Part shown: piece by piece, positions 9,612 through 18,179 of the stretch | Layout: the number at the start of each line of letters is the position of its first letter | Position numbering within the stretch: the stretch's first letter is position 1 | Origin: Streptomyces collinus | Lineage (GTDB): Bacteria > Actinomycetota > Actinomycetes > Streptomycetales > Streptomycetaceae | Length of the DNA: 64,000 bases | Assembly (NCBI RefSeq): GCF_031348265.1 | Contig: NZ_CP133771.1 | Coordinates: 1,612,001 to 1,676,000 of the forward strand | Reading direction: 5' to 3' | The notes under the pieces: model-generated | Told to the model about the DNA's origin: nothing | The model's database searches: none | What the model saw: the letters and a program-made list of their open reading frames with translations, nothing else | Position numbers and translations under genes: made by a program

Positions 9612-10967
9612 ATGACCGGACTGACCCCCGCCGCCGAGCGGCGGACACGGATCCTCCAGGAAGCGGTGCGGCAGGGACTGCTGGACGCCGGGCGGTCCCA
9701 GCTGGCCGCCTTCGTCGACCTCGACGGCGTCGCCGCGACCGTCGCGTCCCTGCACCGCGCCTTCCCCTCCGCGCCGCGCGTGCTGCACGCGTTCGCCGCC
9801 AAGGCGAACTGCCTGGTGCCGGTGCTGGCGGAGCTCAGGCGACTCGGCATGGGCTGCGAGGTGGCCACCGCGGGTGAGCTGGCCCGCGCGCTGGCAGCCG
9901 GGTTCGCGCCGGACCGGATCGTCTTCGACTCCCCCGCCAAGACGGAGGCCGAGCTGCGGCACGCCCTCGACCTGGGTGTGGCCGTCAACGCGGACAACTA
10001 CCAGGAACTGGCGCGGATCGACCGGGCCCTGGACGGCCGCGTCCCGGTCTCGCGGATCGGAGTGCGGGTCAACTCCCAGCTCGGCGGCGGCAGCATCGCC
10101 GCGATGAGCACGGCGACGAGCACCTCGAAGTTCGGCGTCCCCCTGGCGGACCCGGGAAGCCGGCAGCGGCTGCTGCGCGCCTATCACGACCACCCGTGGC
10201 TGACCTGGGTGCACACGCACGCCGGTTCGCAGGGGTGCCCGCTCGACCTCATGGCCGGCGGGGTCGGGCAGGCCGTGGCGTTCGCCGAGGAGGTCAACGC
10301 CTCGCTCGGGCGGCGCCAGGTCGTCGGCATCGACATCGGCGGCGGACTGCCCGTCAACTTCGCCGACGACGAGACCACACCCACCTTCGACACGTACGTC
10401 CGGCAGCTGCGCGCCCAGGCTCCCGCCCTGTTCTCCGGCGGGTACGAGATCGTCACCGAGTTCGGGCGGTCCGTCCTCGCCAAGAACGGGTTCACCGCCG
10501 CGTACGTCGAGTACACCAAGAGCATGGGCGGCCGGCCGATCGCGGTCACCCACGCCGGTGTGCAGGTGGCCACCCGGACGGTGTTCAACCCCGACGCCTG
10601 GCCGTTGCGGATCGAGGCGCACGACGGAAGCGGCAGGGCCAAGCGGGGCGGACCGGTCCGCCAGGACATCGCGGGACCCGCCTGCTTCGCCGGGGACCTG
10701 CTGGCGCGTGACCGCGCGCTGCCGCTCCTGGAACCGGGCGACCTCATCACCGTCCCGGACACCGGCGCCTACTACTTCTCGACGCCCTTCCACTACAACA
10801 GCCTGCCCGAACCCGCCGTGTACGGGGTCAGGACGAGTGGTGACGGCGGCGGTGTCCGCTTCGAACTCCTGCGTCCCGCGCAGGATCCGTGGGACGTGCC
10901 GGGCCCGGACGGGCACGCCCTCCCCGGGCGACAGCAGGAGTACGAACCCGTTCACGGCGTCGGCTGA
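9612..10967 (+). CDS. Y4yA-like PLP-dependent enzyme (fold type III)
   Basis: A 451-residue relative of diaminopimelate and ornithine decarboxylases. The PLP lysine is Lys64 in HAFAAKANC. The barrel continues through HTHAGSQG (residues 201-208), the phosphate-binding loop DIGGGLP (241-247) and EFGRSV (283-288). The C-terminal active-site strand reads GPACFAGD with Cys358, rather than the CESGD form of true DapA-pathway decarboxylases, which is why I place it in the Y4yA-like branch. It probably decarboxylates or racemises an amino acid, but the substrate is unknown. The start at 9612 has an AAGG upstream. Regulation by the upstream PucR protein is an inference. Confidence 0.85.
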   Translation: MTGLTPAAERRTRILQEAVRQGLLDAGRSQLAAFVDLDGVAATVASLHRAFPSAPRVLHAFAAKANCLVPVLAELRRLGMGCEVATAGELARALAAGFAPDRIVFDSPAKTEAELRHALDLGVAVNADNYQELARIDRALDGRVPVSRIGVRVNSQLGGGSIAAMSTATSTSKFGVPLADPGSRQRLLRAYHDHPWLTWVHTHAGSQGCPLDLMAGGVGQAVAFAEEVNASLGRRQVVGIDIGGGLPVNFADDETTPTFDTYVRQLRAQAPALFSGGYEIVTEFGRSVLAKNGFTAAYVEYTKSMGGRPIAVTHAGVQVATRTVFNPDAWPLRIEAHDGSGRAKRGGPVRQDIAGPACFAGDLLARDRALPLLEPGDLITVPDTGAYYFSTPFHYNSLPEPAVYGVRTSGDGGGVRFELLRPAQDPWDVPGPDGHALPGRQQEYEPVHGVG

Positions 10968-10978
10968 GGGGCACCGAG

Positions 10979-11185
10979 GTGGCACAGGCCAACCGTCGGC
11001 GGCCCGGCGGGGACGGACCGCTCCTCAGCCAGCGCACCGCGATCGTCTTCCTGCTGGCAGCCCTGACAGGCATCGGTGCCACTGTTCTGGCGGCGCTGGC
11101 CGGCAACGTGTGGCCGGTCGCGGTGAGCGTCGGAGGCGGGGTGGTGGCCCCGGCCGTCCTGTTCTTCCATCAGATCATCGACTAG
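10979..11185 (+). CDS. Small two-helix membrane protein, 68 aa
   Basis: It begins with GTG eleven bases after the PLP-enzyme stop, with GAGGGG seven bases before the start, so it is probably co-transcribed. A basic N-terminus (AQANRRRPGG) precedes two hydrophobic segments of about 20 residues each (AIVFLLAALTGIGATVLAAL and VAVSVGGGVVAPAVLFF). The family is not recognised. The codon bias fits a real gene. Confidence 0.7.
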   Translation: MAQANRRRPGGDGPLLSQRTAIVFLLAALTGIGATVLAALAGNVWPVAVSVGGGVVAPAVLFFHQIID

Positions 11186-11237
11186 ATGGTCAATTCCAAG
11201 GGATCCCTGCGGGGGGTGTGGGGTGGGCGGCGGCCGA

Positions 11238-11289
11238 AGCCACCTCGAGACGGTCAGGCAGCGGGCTGCCGGCCCGGTTGTCGAGGTGG
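11238..11289. terminator. Nested inverted repeat between convergent genes
   Basis: Ten-base arms GCCACCTCGA (11238-11247) and TCGAGGTGGC (11280-11289) enclose a second hairpin, GGCAG-CGGG-CTGCC (11256-11269). There is no U tract. Its position between the ends of the plus-strand small protein and the minus-strand broken gene suggests a shared terminator. Confidence 0.5.
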
Positions 11290-11299
11290 CAGCGGGCGG

Positions 11300-11706
11300 T
11301 CAGGCGTCAGGGTCGGCTTCATGGTGTGTGAAACGCACGGGCTTGCCCAGCGACCGGGCGTAGGCGATTTCGGCTCGGGTGCTGTCTCCGATGTAGTCGC
11401 CGGCCACGAGCACCTCATCAGCGAGCCGGATCTTTGCCCGGTACAGATCGTCGAGTCGAGCCTTCAGCGCCTCGGCCTCGACAGGATCGGACCAGAGTTC
11501 GTGCGGCGACTTCATGTCCCCAGCCCGGTTTGACGACGATCCTTCCGGCTCTGGATCTCCCGCAGATCGGCCTCGTTCATCTCGGTCATGAAGCGCGTGG
11601 AGCCGCAGATCACGACGGCGGCGCTTGGTCTCGCGCTGCGAGCCCCGGCGAGGGTGGTGACCACCGGGGCCCAGGGAGGGGTCGGGATTCCCTGTGTCCC
11701 GTGCAT
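11300..11706 (-). pseudogene. Broken DUF4406 / deoxyribosyltransferase-like gene
   Basis: Two minus-strand reading frames together resemble one protein of about 110 residues of the nucleoside 2-deoxyribosyltransferase-like type. The upstream frame (11512-11706) carries AAVVICGSTRFMTEMNEADLRE, then leaves the expected sequence and stops. The downstream frame (11300-11515) continues with MKSPHELWSDPVEAEALKARLDDLYRAK and ends with GDYIGDSTRAEIAYARSLGKPV, a typical motif. The two frames differ, and the stop and restart overlap as ATGA. In the third frame the joining bases read GRIVVKPG, which fits the missing piece, so one indel before it and one after it would repair the gene. Either the gene is decayed or the junction contains sequencing errors; translation as two coupled pieces is less likely. 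The true start of the upstream piece is unclear. Confidence 0.6.
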
Positions 11707-11755
11707 TCAGGAAATCCGAAGCTTCGTCAGTGCGATGGCTCCTCGGGAGCCGCCG

Positions 11756-12439
11756 TCAGTAAGCGAGTTGGAGCAGCAAGGACTCGCCGTGCCCCCGGCG
11801 GCGTCGGACGTGGCCACGCCAGCCGGCCAGAATGGCGATCAGTGTCCAACCCACCGTGCCGGAGATCAGGCCACTCATCCGCCCCGCAGCGTCCACGTCA
11901 TCCGCCTGCTCCATCGGAACGACACCCTTCGGATCACGGATGACGTCGAGTCGGTCTCCCACCTTGGGAACCCACATGTCACCGTCGTGACCCAGCTTCT
12001 CCTCCAGCTCGTCTCCGTTGGTGGCCCGAAGGGTGAAGCGGTGATTGCCACTCGACGTTCCGGCCGCGCTGTCGGCCACGATGACGACGTTCTCCCGAAC
12101 ACCGCGCAACTCCAGCGCCGCTTCAGGCGCGTACTGCACGGCCCCGACGAGGACGAAGAGCGCCGGCACCGAGGACAGGACCGTCAGCCACAGGGCCCGA
12201 TGGAGCAAGAGCAGCGCCACAGCGAACGCCAGGCACAGCACCACCCCGACCATGATGGGGATCCATTCCGACCCCAATGTCAGGTACGCGATACCGGCGG
12301 TGCCCACAGCGGTCCCCCACCCGAAGGCCACCAACGCGACGGTGCGGCGCACCGACTTCCACGGTGCCACGGCCTCAGCGGGCGGCTCGTCTGCACTGTC
12401 CGCCGATACCACCATGCTGCGCTGTATGCCACCTGGCAT
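11756..12439 (-). CDS. Hypothetical membrane protein, 227 aa
   Basis: Three hydrophobic segments follow a 30-residue cytoplasmic N-terminus. A soluble region of about 80 residues then contains RFTLRATNGDELEEKL and VPKVGDRLDVIRDPKG, similar to the extracytoplasmic domain of DUF3592-like proteins. A last membrane segment (SGTVGWTLIAILAGW) precedes an Arg-rich tail. The ATG at 12439 follows GGAG at good spacing. No function can be assigned. It lies in a patchy accessory stretch next to a broken gene. Confidence 0.7.
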   Translation of the reverse strand: MPGGIQRSMVVSADSADEPPAEAVAPWKSVRRTVALVAFGWGTAVGTAGIAYLTLGSEWIPIMVGVVLCLAFAVALLLLHRALWLTVLSSVPALFVLVGAVQYAPEAALELRGVRENVVIVADSAAGTSSGNHRFTLRATNGDELEEKLGHDGDMWVPKVGDRLDVIRDPKGVVPMEQADDVDAAGRMSGLISGTVGWTLIAILAGWRGHVRRRRGHGESLLLQLAY

Positions 12440-12694
12440 TTTCGCTCCTGTCCCGCTTGTTGCTGCTGCCCATTCACTTCGGCAAGCACGCTACAGCGAC
12501 GTCGGGACTGGTGGGCTCGCAGTGTAGGTGATGGTTGTCCGCGCTCGGCAGTTCGGGTCGATGGACGCCGCGGCCGCGGTGGGGTGCCGGGCCGCCATGG
12601 CAGGCCCGGACGGCCGTCGGCCGGTCGGCTTCCGACGCCCGCGCATCCGCGGCCGCCGACAGCCACCATGCTCCTGGACTCGCGCCCCGCCTCA
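12440..12694. other. No convincing gene
   Basis: Open frames here on both strands lack consistent third-position GC bias and have no homology I can recall. The stretch holds the promoter side of the membrane gene at 12439, but I see no clear promoter boxes. Confidence 0.5.
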
Positions 12695-13006
12695 TCACCC
12701 AGCGACAACTCGGCTCACTGTGTGCGTCGTTGCAAAGGTGATGACGGCCCTCCTGTATGGCGAGCGACCGCGCGGGAACCGTGAGTCGGACGCTGGCTCC
12801 GCCACCTTCTTCGCCGCCGGACGCCGCGTCGACGTCGCTGGGCGGGTGGCCGGATGCTCGGGCGCGGACCGGGCGGTGGGAGCGTCCACCGGCGCGACGG
12901 CCTTCGTGTCCGGCGCGGCCTGGCACGTGAACGTCTCCGGCTCCGCGGGCTGCGGCACGACGGCCCCAGCCGCCGGGGCGGGGGGTGCCGAGCGCGGGGC
13001 TGGCAT
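12695..13006 (-). pseudogene. Possible coding fragment, Pro/Ala-rich, 103 codons
   Basis: From an ATG at 13006, with GGCAGGCGG upstream, about 75 codons keep strong Streptomyces third-position GC. They spell a Pro/Ala/Thr-rich segment ending in STRRPAAKKVAEPASDS. Codon quality then decays before a stop at 12695. This looks like the remains or one end of a gene rather than an intact one. No homolog is recognised, and it may be chance. Confidence 0.25.
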
Positions 13007-13068
13007 CACCGCCTGCCGATGTTCGAGACCGACGAAGCAGGACCGTAGCCCGACGGTACGGTGGTCAG

Positions 13069-13563
13069 GTGGCGAACATCTTTTCTGGTGGAGGCCGGGA
13101 GCTGGATCTGTCCAACGGCGCCACCGAGGCGTTTGTTGAGGTGCTGATGCTCGCTGTGTCCGATCTTGCATCCGAGGCCTGGGACCTTCGCTTCGCAGCG
13201 CTATTGATCGCGCAGGACCAGAACGTGATGGGCCGAGGTGCGGTCGGTTTCCACCTGGAGGAGATCGACTGGGGCGCCGGCGAATCCCAGCGCGCGCGGT
13301 CCAAGGACTTCGTCCTGCGCACCACAGCTCTCGCAGCCAGCGGACACCGCTGGAGCGAGTTGGGCTACCACCCGCCCCGTGTGCACGAGTACCTGCATCA
13401 ATTCAGGGTCATGGTGGAATCCTTCACCCCGCCGGCCGACAGCGGCCCGTACCACCACTTCCCCGGACCGGACGGGGCGGCGATGGCATCGTGCACGCGT
13501 CACCGCGTCCTCAGCGGGCTCCCGAAGTGGGAAGGCTGCTTCCTGTGTAACCGGCCCCGATAG
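13069..13563 (+). CDS. Hypothetical protein, 164 aa
   Basis: From a GTG at 13069 the frame encodes a soluble acidic protein without a signal peptide or membrane segment. It includes FVEVLMLAVSDLASEAWDLRF, a GFHLEEIDWG segment and a C-terminal Cys pair (CFLC) just before the end. TACGGT five to ten bases upstream could be a -10 box for a leaderless transcript; there is no good Shine-Dalgarno. The family is not recognised. Codon bias supports a gene, and it is an orphan between accessory fragments and the polysaccharide operon. Confidence 0.6.
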   Translation: MANIFSGGGRELDLSNGATEAFVEVLMLAVSDLASEAWDLRFAALLIAQDQNVMGRGAVGFHLEEIDWGAGESQRARSKDFVLRTTALAASGHRWSELGYHPPRVHEYLHQFRVMVESFTPPADSGPYHHFPGPDGAAMASCTRHRVLSGLPKWEGCFLCNRPR

Positions 13564-13727
13564 CCGTGGGGGTCGGGCACTGCCATCCCGCGCCGGGCGA
13601 CAGGCGGCGCTGGGCTGACCGGATCACGGTGGCACTGGTCATCGATGCATCTTCCATGATCGGGAGTTACACCGCACGATGTGCGGTCCCCCTACGATCA
13701 CTGACCCCTTGGAATCGATCATCCAGG

Positions 13728-13769
13728 ACGAGCGGTTCCCGCCACGGCGTCGCCACGGGAACCGCTCGT
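13728..13769 (-). terminator. Hairpin terminator of the lyase/ABC operon
   Basis: Perfect 14-base arms (13728-13741 and 13756-13769) enclose a 14-base loop that can itself fold (GGCG-T-CGCC). It lies about 75 bases past the stop of the lyase gene. The U tract is weak, as is usual for Streptomyces. Confidence 0.75.
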
Positions 13770-13844
13770 TAGGGCTTGCGGCTTGTCGACCTTTCAGTTT
13801 GTTGGGCTTCTGCTCGTTCGGCGTCCCGCTCGTTCAGCTTCCCG

Positions 13845-16580
13845 CTACGGCATCTTGTCGCCGAGCAGCGCCAGGTTCTCGATGGCGGCGAGGCCGTACA
13901 GCGCGGTGTCGTTCGTGGACACCCAGGTGGCCTCGCTGCCCGCCACCAGCGCGACCGGCCCGCTCAGCTTCTCCGTCTTCCAGGGCGCCGACTCCTTGTA
14001 GCCGTCGGAGTTGTAGAACTTCTCCCACGCCCGCTTGGCGAGCTTCTCGTCCCCGGTCTTGACGGCCGCGTACGCGTCGAGGCGCGAGTGCCCCTGGAAG
14101 AGCAGCAGGGAGCCGAAGTTGGAGCCGTAGCGTGCCGCCTGTTCGGCCTTGGTGGCGTTGAAGTAGCGGCAGTAGTCGAAGTACGCCTCGTTGAACTTCG
14201 GCATGTCGACCAGGTCGATGAGCTCGGCGCACAGCTCGTTGAGGCCGAAGACGGCCGAGAGGTGCGAGACCTCCACCTTGGGCTTGTCGGCGACGGCGAA
14301 CTTGCCCGTGTCCAGGTCGTACAGGCCGCTGCCCTGGACGAAGCCGTTGGGCTGGGCGGCGATGGTCTCCATCGTGGACAGCACGCGGGCCTTGGCCTTC
14401 TCCCACTTGGGGCCCTTGCGCTCCCACTCCGTCAGCCAGGCCGACACCAGGCCGCTCCAGTCCGTGCCGAAGCCGATCGACAGGGCGTGCCGGTCGGGGG
14501 TGTACGGCTCGGTGCGGATCTTGCGCAGCGGGTCGAGGGCGAGGAACGTCTCGTCGGAGTCGACGTTGGCGTGCATGAGGTCGCCGACGCGTTCGTCCGC
14601 CGTGAGGAAGTAGTAGTAGCGCCGGTAGGTGGTGTTGGCGATGCGCTGCTGCTTGGCGCTGTCGGCGAAGTGCTGCACACCGTGGCGGGTGCCGAGGCCC
14701 GCCCATTTGCCCAGGTGGTAGACGTCGACCTCGCCGGTGTGCCGGGTCATCGCCTCGGCGAAGCGGAAGATGTCGGAGCGGCCGGAGCGCAGGTAGGCGA
14801 ACCAGAGCCACAGGTCCGGCGACAGCTCGGAATTGTCCCAGGCGTAGCCGCCGATGTCGTAGCGCCACTGGTGCCGGAAGGTGTCGTAGGTGTGCATGAT
14901 GTCGCCGTAGTCCCAGAAGCCGTACCAGCGGCGCTGCTCCACCTGGTCCTTGTAGTAGGTGAAGAGGAAGTCGAGGTGGTCCTCGATCTTCGCCTTGGCC
15001 GGGGTGGAGCGGTCGGGCTCGGAGTACAGGCCCGGTCCGAAGACCTTGGCCTTGATGAGCTGCCTGGGCGGGGCGGCCAGCTGCGGCAGTACGCGGACGG
15101 CCTCGACCTGCTCGGCGAACCGGTCGGGGCTCGGGGTCGAGTCGTTGGCCCAGAAGAGGAGTTCGGAGGTGCGGGCGATGCCGTACGGGGTGCCGAACTC
15201 CGGCTCGTAGTCCTCGTAGGTGATGTTGAGGCCTTCGAGCTGCTCCGGGAAGGTGTCCTGGCCCATGCCGTCGTGGTAGAAGCGCATGTCCATGGGCTGC
15301 GCCTCGGGCGACCAGAGCCAGAGGGTCACCTCGGCCTCGTCGGTGTGGGCGTCCCGGATGTCGAGCTGGGCGGGGAACTTCTCCCAGAAGTCGCGCAGCC
15401 CGAAGGAGAACCCGCCGCTCGCGCCTCCGACGTAGCCGAAGCCGGACGCGCGCCGGCCACCGCCCGCGGCGACCCAGCCGTGCCCCTTCTTGGTGCGCTT
15501 GCGCAGCGTGAAGCCGTCGGCGGAGAGCTGGGAGAGGGTGTAGTCGCCCCACTCGGGGATGTACTGCAGCCGGGTCGTCACCCGCTGGTCCCAGGTGGCG
15601 GGGTCGGGCAGCTTCTTGCCCTCGAACTGGGCCGCCTGCACGGCCGCGCCCGGGTCCCGGCGCAGTCCGGTGATGCCCTTGACGGCTTCGCGCAGCAGTC
15701 CGGTGCCGTCGCCGCCGATGCGGATGTGGCGGTCGTACGACGCGTCCCGCATCGGCACGGTGAAGCGGACGCCGAGGCCGCGGATGAAGTCGCCACTGGC
15801 CTTGCCCGGCTCCTGCTTGCCGTCGTAGGTGATGGTGTGCACCATGCGGAAGGAGTCGGCGCCCGCGTAGAAGTAGAGCCTGATCGAGAAGGGCAGCCAG
15901 TTGCGTCCGCCCTTGCGGTGCTTGCCGTCGATGCGGACGACCGCGCGGACCGGGCCCGCCTGCTCGACCTCGACCTTGGAGATCGCGCCGTCGAAGCGCT
16001 CGGTCCTGACCGCGCCCTGGTCCTCGTCCTCGATCTCGGGCTGGCGGATCAGCACGAGACGGCCGTTCCTCGCGATCTCGGTGGAGCCGCGGGTGACCGA
16101 CTTGACGAGGGTGGAGCCGGAGTTGCCGATCCTCGCGGTGATGACGCCGGTCGAGATGTCGATGGTGCCGCCGCGCTTCTCGACGGTGACCTTCTTCTCG
16201 GGAGCGGCGGGGGTCCCGGCGGCGAGGGTGAGCTTGCCGTCGCCCGAGGCGACCGCGTGCGCGGTCCACTTGAGGGAGCCGTCGGGCCAGTAGGCGATCG
16301 GCCAGGACTGCACGGGCACGGCCTTGCCGCCGGCGTCCGTCAGCGCGAAGGTCTGGTCCTTCTGGTACGTGCCCTTGGGCCAGGGCACGCCGACGGTGGA
16401 TCCTGGCGCGGCGCCGAGGCCGCCGTCCTCCAGCCAGTCGAGGGTCACCGGGTCGGCGTCGGCGGTTTCGGCTCCGGGCGCGGCCTGGGCGTCCTGGGCT
16501 CCCAGCGCCCAGCTGAACTGGGCGGCGGCTCCGGTGACGGCGGCTGCCTTGAGGAGGGATCTGCGGGGGATGGGAGACAT
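13845..16580 (-). CDS. Tat-exported exo-rhamnogalacturonan lyase family protein
   Basis: A 911-residue exported protein. The N-terminus has a twin-arginine signal (PRRSLLKAAAVTG), and mature sequence starts near residue 35. The body is a long beta-rich lyase-like sequence with aromatic motifs (YIPEWGDYTLSQL, WYGFWDYGDIMHTYD, WLWFAYLRSG). These match the three-domain family now named after the fungal PL26 exo-rhamnogalacturonan lyase. It probably releases unsaturated sugar units from rhamnogalacturonan-I or a related plant polysaccharide. The ATG at 16580 follows GGAAAGG. It is the last gene of a minus-strand run with an ABC sugar importer. Substrate and lyase activity are inferred from family and context; catalytic residues were not verified. 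Confidence 0.8.
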   Translation of the reverse strand: MSPIPRRSLLKAAAVTGAAAQFSWALGAQDAQAAPGAETADADPVTLDWLEDGGLGAAPGSTVGVPWPKGTYQKDQTFALTDAGGKAVPVQSWPIAYWPDGSLKWTAHAVASGDGKLTLAAGTPAAPEKKVTVEKRGGTIDISTGVITARIGNSGSTLVKSVTRGSTEIARNGRLVLIRQPEIEDEDQGAVRTERFDGAISKVEVEQAGPVRAVVRIDGKHRKGGRNWLPFSIRLYFYAGADSFRMVHTITYDGKQEPGKASGDFIRGLGVRFTVPMRDASYDRHIRIGGDGTGLLREAVKGITGLRRDPGAAVQAAQFEGKKLPDPATWDQRVTTRLQYIPEWGDYTLSQLSADGFTLRKRTKKGHGWVAAGGGRRASGFGYVGGASGGFSFGLRDFWEKFPAQLDIRDAHTDEAEVTLWLWSPEAQPMDMRFYHDGMGQDTFPEQLEGLNITYEDYEPEFGTPYGIARTSELLFWANDSTPSPDRFAEQVEAVRVLPQLAAPPRQLIKAKVFGPGLYSEPDRSTPAKAKIEDHLDFLFTYYKDQVEQRRWYGFWDYGDIMHTYDTFRHQWRYDIGGYAWDNSELSPDLWLWFAYLRSGRSDIFRFAEAMTRHTGEVDVYHLGKWAGLGTRHGVQHFADSAKQQRIANTTYRRYYYFLTADERVGDLMHANVDSDETFLALDPLRKIRTEPYTPDRHALSIGFGTDWSGLVSAWLTEWERKGPKWEKAKARVLSTMETIAAQPNGFVQGSGLYDLDTGKFAVADKPKVEVSHLSAVFGLNELCAELIDLVDMPKFNEAYFDYCRYFNATKAEQAARYGSNFGSLLLFQGHSRLDAYAAVKTGDEKLAKRAWEKFYNSDGYKESAPWKTEKLSGPVALVAGSEATWVSTNDTALYGLAAIENLALLGDKMP

Positions 16581-16693
16581 GGCGATGCTGCCTTTCCTCG
16601 TCCGTGCGGGAAGCGAATCCGTACGCTGGTCAGGGCATGACAGAGAGAGGTGCGGCGCCGGGGCGCCGACCTGGAACATGGGGACACCGCCGT

Positions 16694-17284
16694 TCAGCGG
16701 TGCCGGTACCGCTCCTCCACGGCGACGGCCGCCGCCGCGACGGCACCGAGGACCGCGACCGCCAGCGGCGCGGCGAACCAGGCGGACACGGCCACGACGG
16801 CCAGCCCGCCGACGATCAGGAAGGACCCGGCCGGATCGAGCACCGTGCGGCGCCCGGCCTCGGCCAGCAGCCTCCGCCAGCGCGCTCCCGGCTCCCAGAC
16901 CGCCGCCGCGCGCAGCCCGGCCACGACGAGCGCGATCAGCGCGACGACCCCGACGGCCCCGACGAGCGGCCCGCCGGGAACCCCCGCCCGGACCGCCTGC
17001 ACGTCCACCCAGACCGCGGCCACCGCCGCCCACCCGGCCAGCCCGGCGAGCCATCCGCCGCGCAGGGCGGTGCGGAAGTCGGCGACGAACTCCCGCCAGC
17101 CGCCGCCCTCATGGGCTGTACGGCGCCGCAGATGCCGCGCCCCGGCGGCGAACGCGGCGGGATAGGTGACGACTCCCAGTGAGGCCACCGCGATCCACAC
17201 ACCGGTCAGCAGACACTCGGCGAACACCGCGAACCGCTCGGCCAGTGCCGACTCCCCCCGTGCCTTCACCCGTGTCCCGGCCAT
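16694..17284 (-). CDS. DUF624 (YesL-like) membrane protein
   Basis: A 196-residue protein with four or five hydrophobic segments (LLTGVWIAVASLGVVTY, WLAGLAGWAAVAAVW, LVGAVGVVALIALVVAG and a C-terminal pair). The conserved tendency to carry TYPAAFAAGARHLRR after the first helix fits DUF624. Members commonly sit in operons with carbohydrate ABC importers for pectin-type oligosaccharides, as in the Bacillus yes cluster. Here the gene begins eight bases after the upstream permease. The function is unknown; an accessory role in uptake or sensing is plausible. Confidence 0.8.
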   Translation of the reverse strand: MAGTRVKARGESALAERFAVFAECLLTGVWIAVASLGVVTYPAAFAAGARHLRRRTAHEGGGWREFVADFRTALRGGWLAGLAGWAAVAAVWVDVQAVRAGVPGGPLVGAVGVVALIALVVAGLRAAAVWEPGARWRRLLAEAGRRTVLDPAGSFLIVGGLAVVAVSAWFAAPLAVAVLGAVAAAAVAVEERYRHR

Positions 17285-17291
17285 GCCCGCC

Positions 17292-18179
17292 TCAGCCCTT
17301 CAGACCCGACGTGGCCATGCCGTCGATCAGATACCGCTGGAAGGCGAGGAAGAAGGCGAGCACCGGCAGCAGCGCCACCAGCGACATGGCGATCATGCCG
17401 CCGTAGTTGGCCAGCCCTTCCTGGTCGACGAACATCTTCAGGCCGAGCGAGACCGTGTACTTGTCGGGCTCGTTGAGGTAGATCAGCGGGCCCATGAAGT
17501 CGTTCCAGGAGTTGATGAACGTGAAGATCGCACTGGTGATCAGGGCCGGCCGGCTCAGCGGCAGGACGATCGACCAGTAGATCCGGAAGTGCCCGCAGCC
17601 GTCGAGGCGGGCCGCCTCGTCCAGCTCCTTGGGCATGTTGCGCATGAACTGCACCATCAGGAAGATGAAGAACGCCTCGGTGGCCAGGTACTTTCCGAGC
17701 AGCAGCGGCGTGTAGGTGTTGATCATCTCCATGTTGCGGAACAGCACGTACTGCGGGATCAGCAGCACGTGGTACGGCAGCAGGAGCGTCCCGATCATCA
17801 GCGTGAACAGCAGATTGCGGCCCGCGAACCTGATCCTCGCGAAGGCGTAGGCCGTCAGCGAGCAGGACACCAGGATGCCGATGACCGAACCGACGGCCAG
17901 GAAGAGCGAGTTGAGGAAGAACGTGGAGATCGAGATGTCGGCGATGCCGTCGGCGAGGCTCTGGTAGTTGTCGACGACCGGGTCCCCCGGGAAGAGATCC
18001 AGGCTGCCGACGATGTCCTCGCTCTTCTTGAACGACCCGCCGACGACCCAGATCACCGGGTAGAGGATCACCGCGAGGATCAGCAGGGACCCGAGGTGCC
18101 AGGCGAGGGAGCCGGGCAGCTTGTGGCGGAGTGCTCCGCCTCCGGTGGCGGGCTTGATGTCGGTGGCCTGCGCACTCAT
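17292..18179 (-). CDS. Carbohydrate ABC transporter permease (MalG type)
   Basis: A 295-residue inner-membrane permease with six predicted helices. The EAA loop EAARLDGCGHFRIYW, about 100 residues from the end, docks to the ATPase. It forms the transport channel with the MalF-type permease, whose stop codon overlaps this ATG by four bases (ATGA). No ATP-binding subunit is encoded nearby, so the importer probably uses a shared MsiK-type ATPase, as is usual in Streptomyces CUT1 systems; that is inference. The substrate is probably a sugar released by the lyase encoded downstream. Confidence 0.92.
   Translation of the reverse strand: MSAQATDIKPATGGGALRHKLPGSLAWHLGSLLILAVILYPVIWVVGGSFKKSEDIVGSLDLFPGDPVVDNYQSLADGIADISISTFFLNSLFLAVGSVIGILVSCSLTAYAFARIRFAGRNLLFTLMIGTLLLPYHVLLIPQYVLFRNMEMINTYTPLLLGKYLATEAFFIFLMVQFMRNMPKELDEAARLDGCGHFRIYWSIVLPLSRPALITSAIFTFINSWNDFMGPLIYLNEPDKYTVSLGLKMFVDQEGLANYGGMIAMSLVALLPVLAFFLAFQRYLIDGMATSGLKG

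Noticed and set aside
13776..16640. 954-codon plus-strand frame
   Set aside because: It lies exactly opposite the lyase gene and reads as Gly/Arg/Val/Leu low-complexity sequence. The minus strand carries a Tat signal and family motifs.
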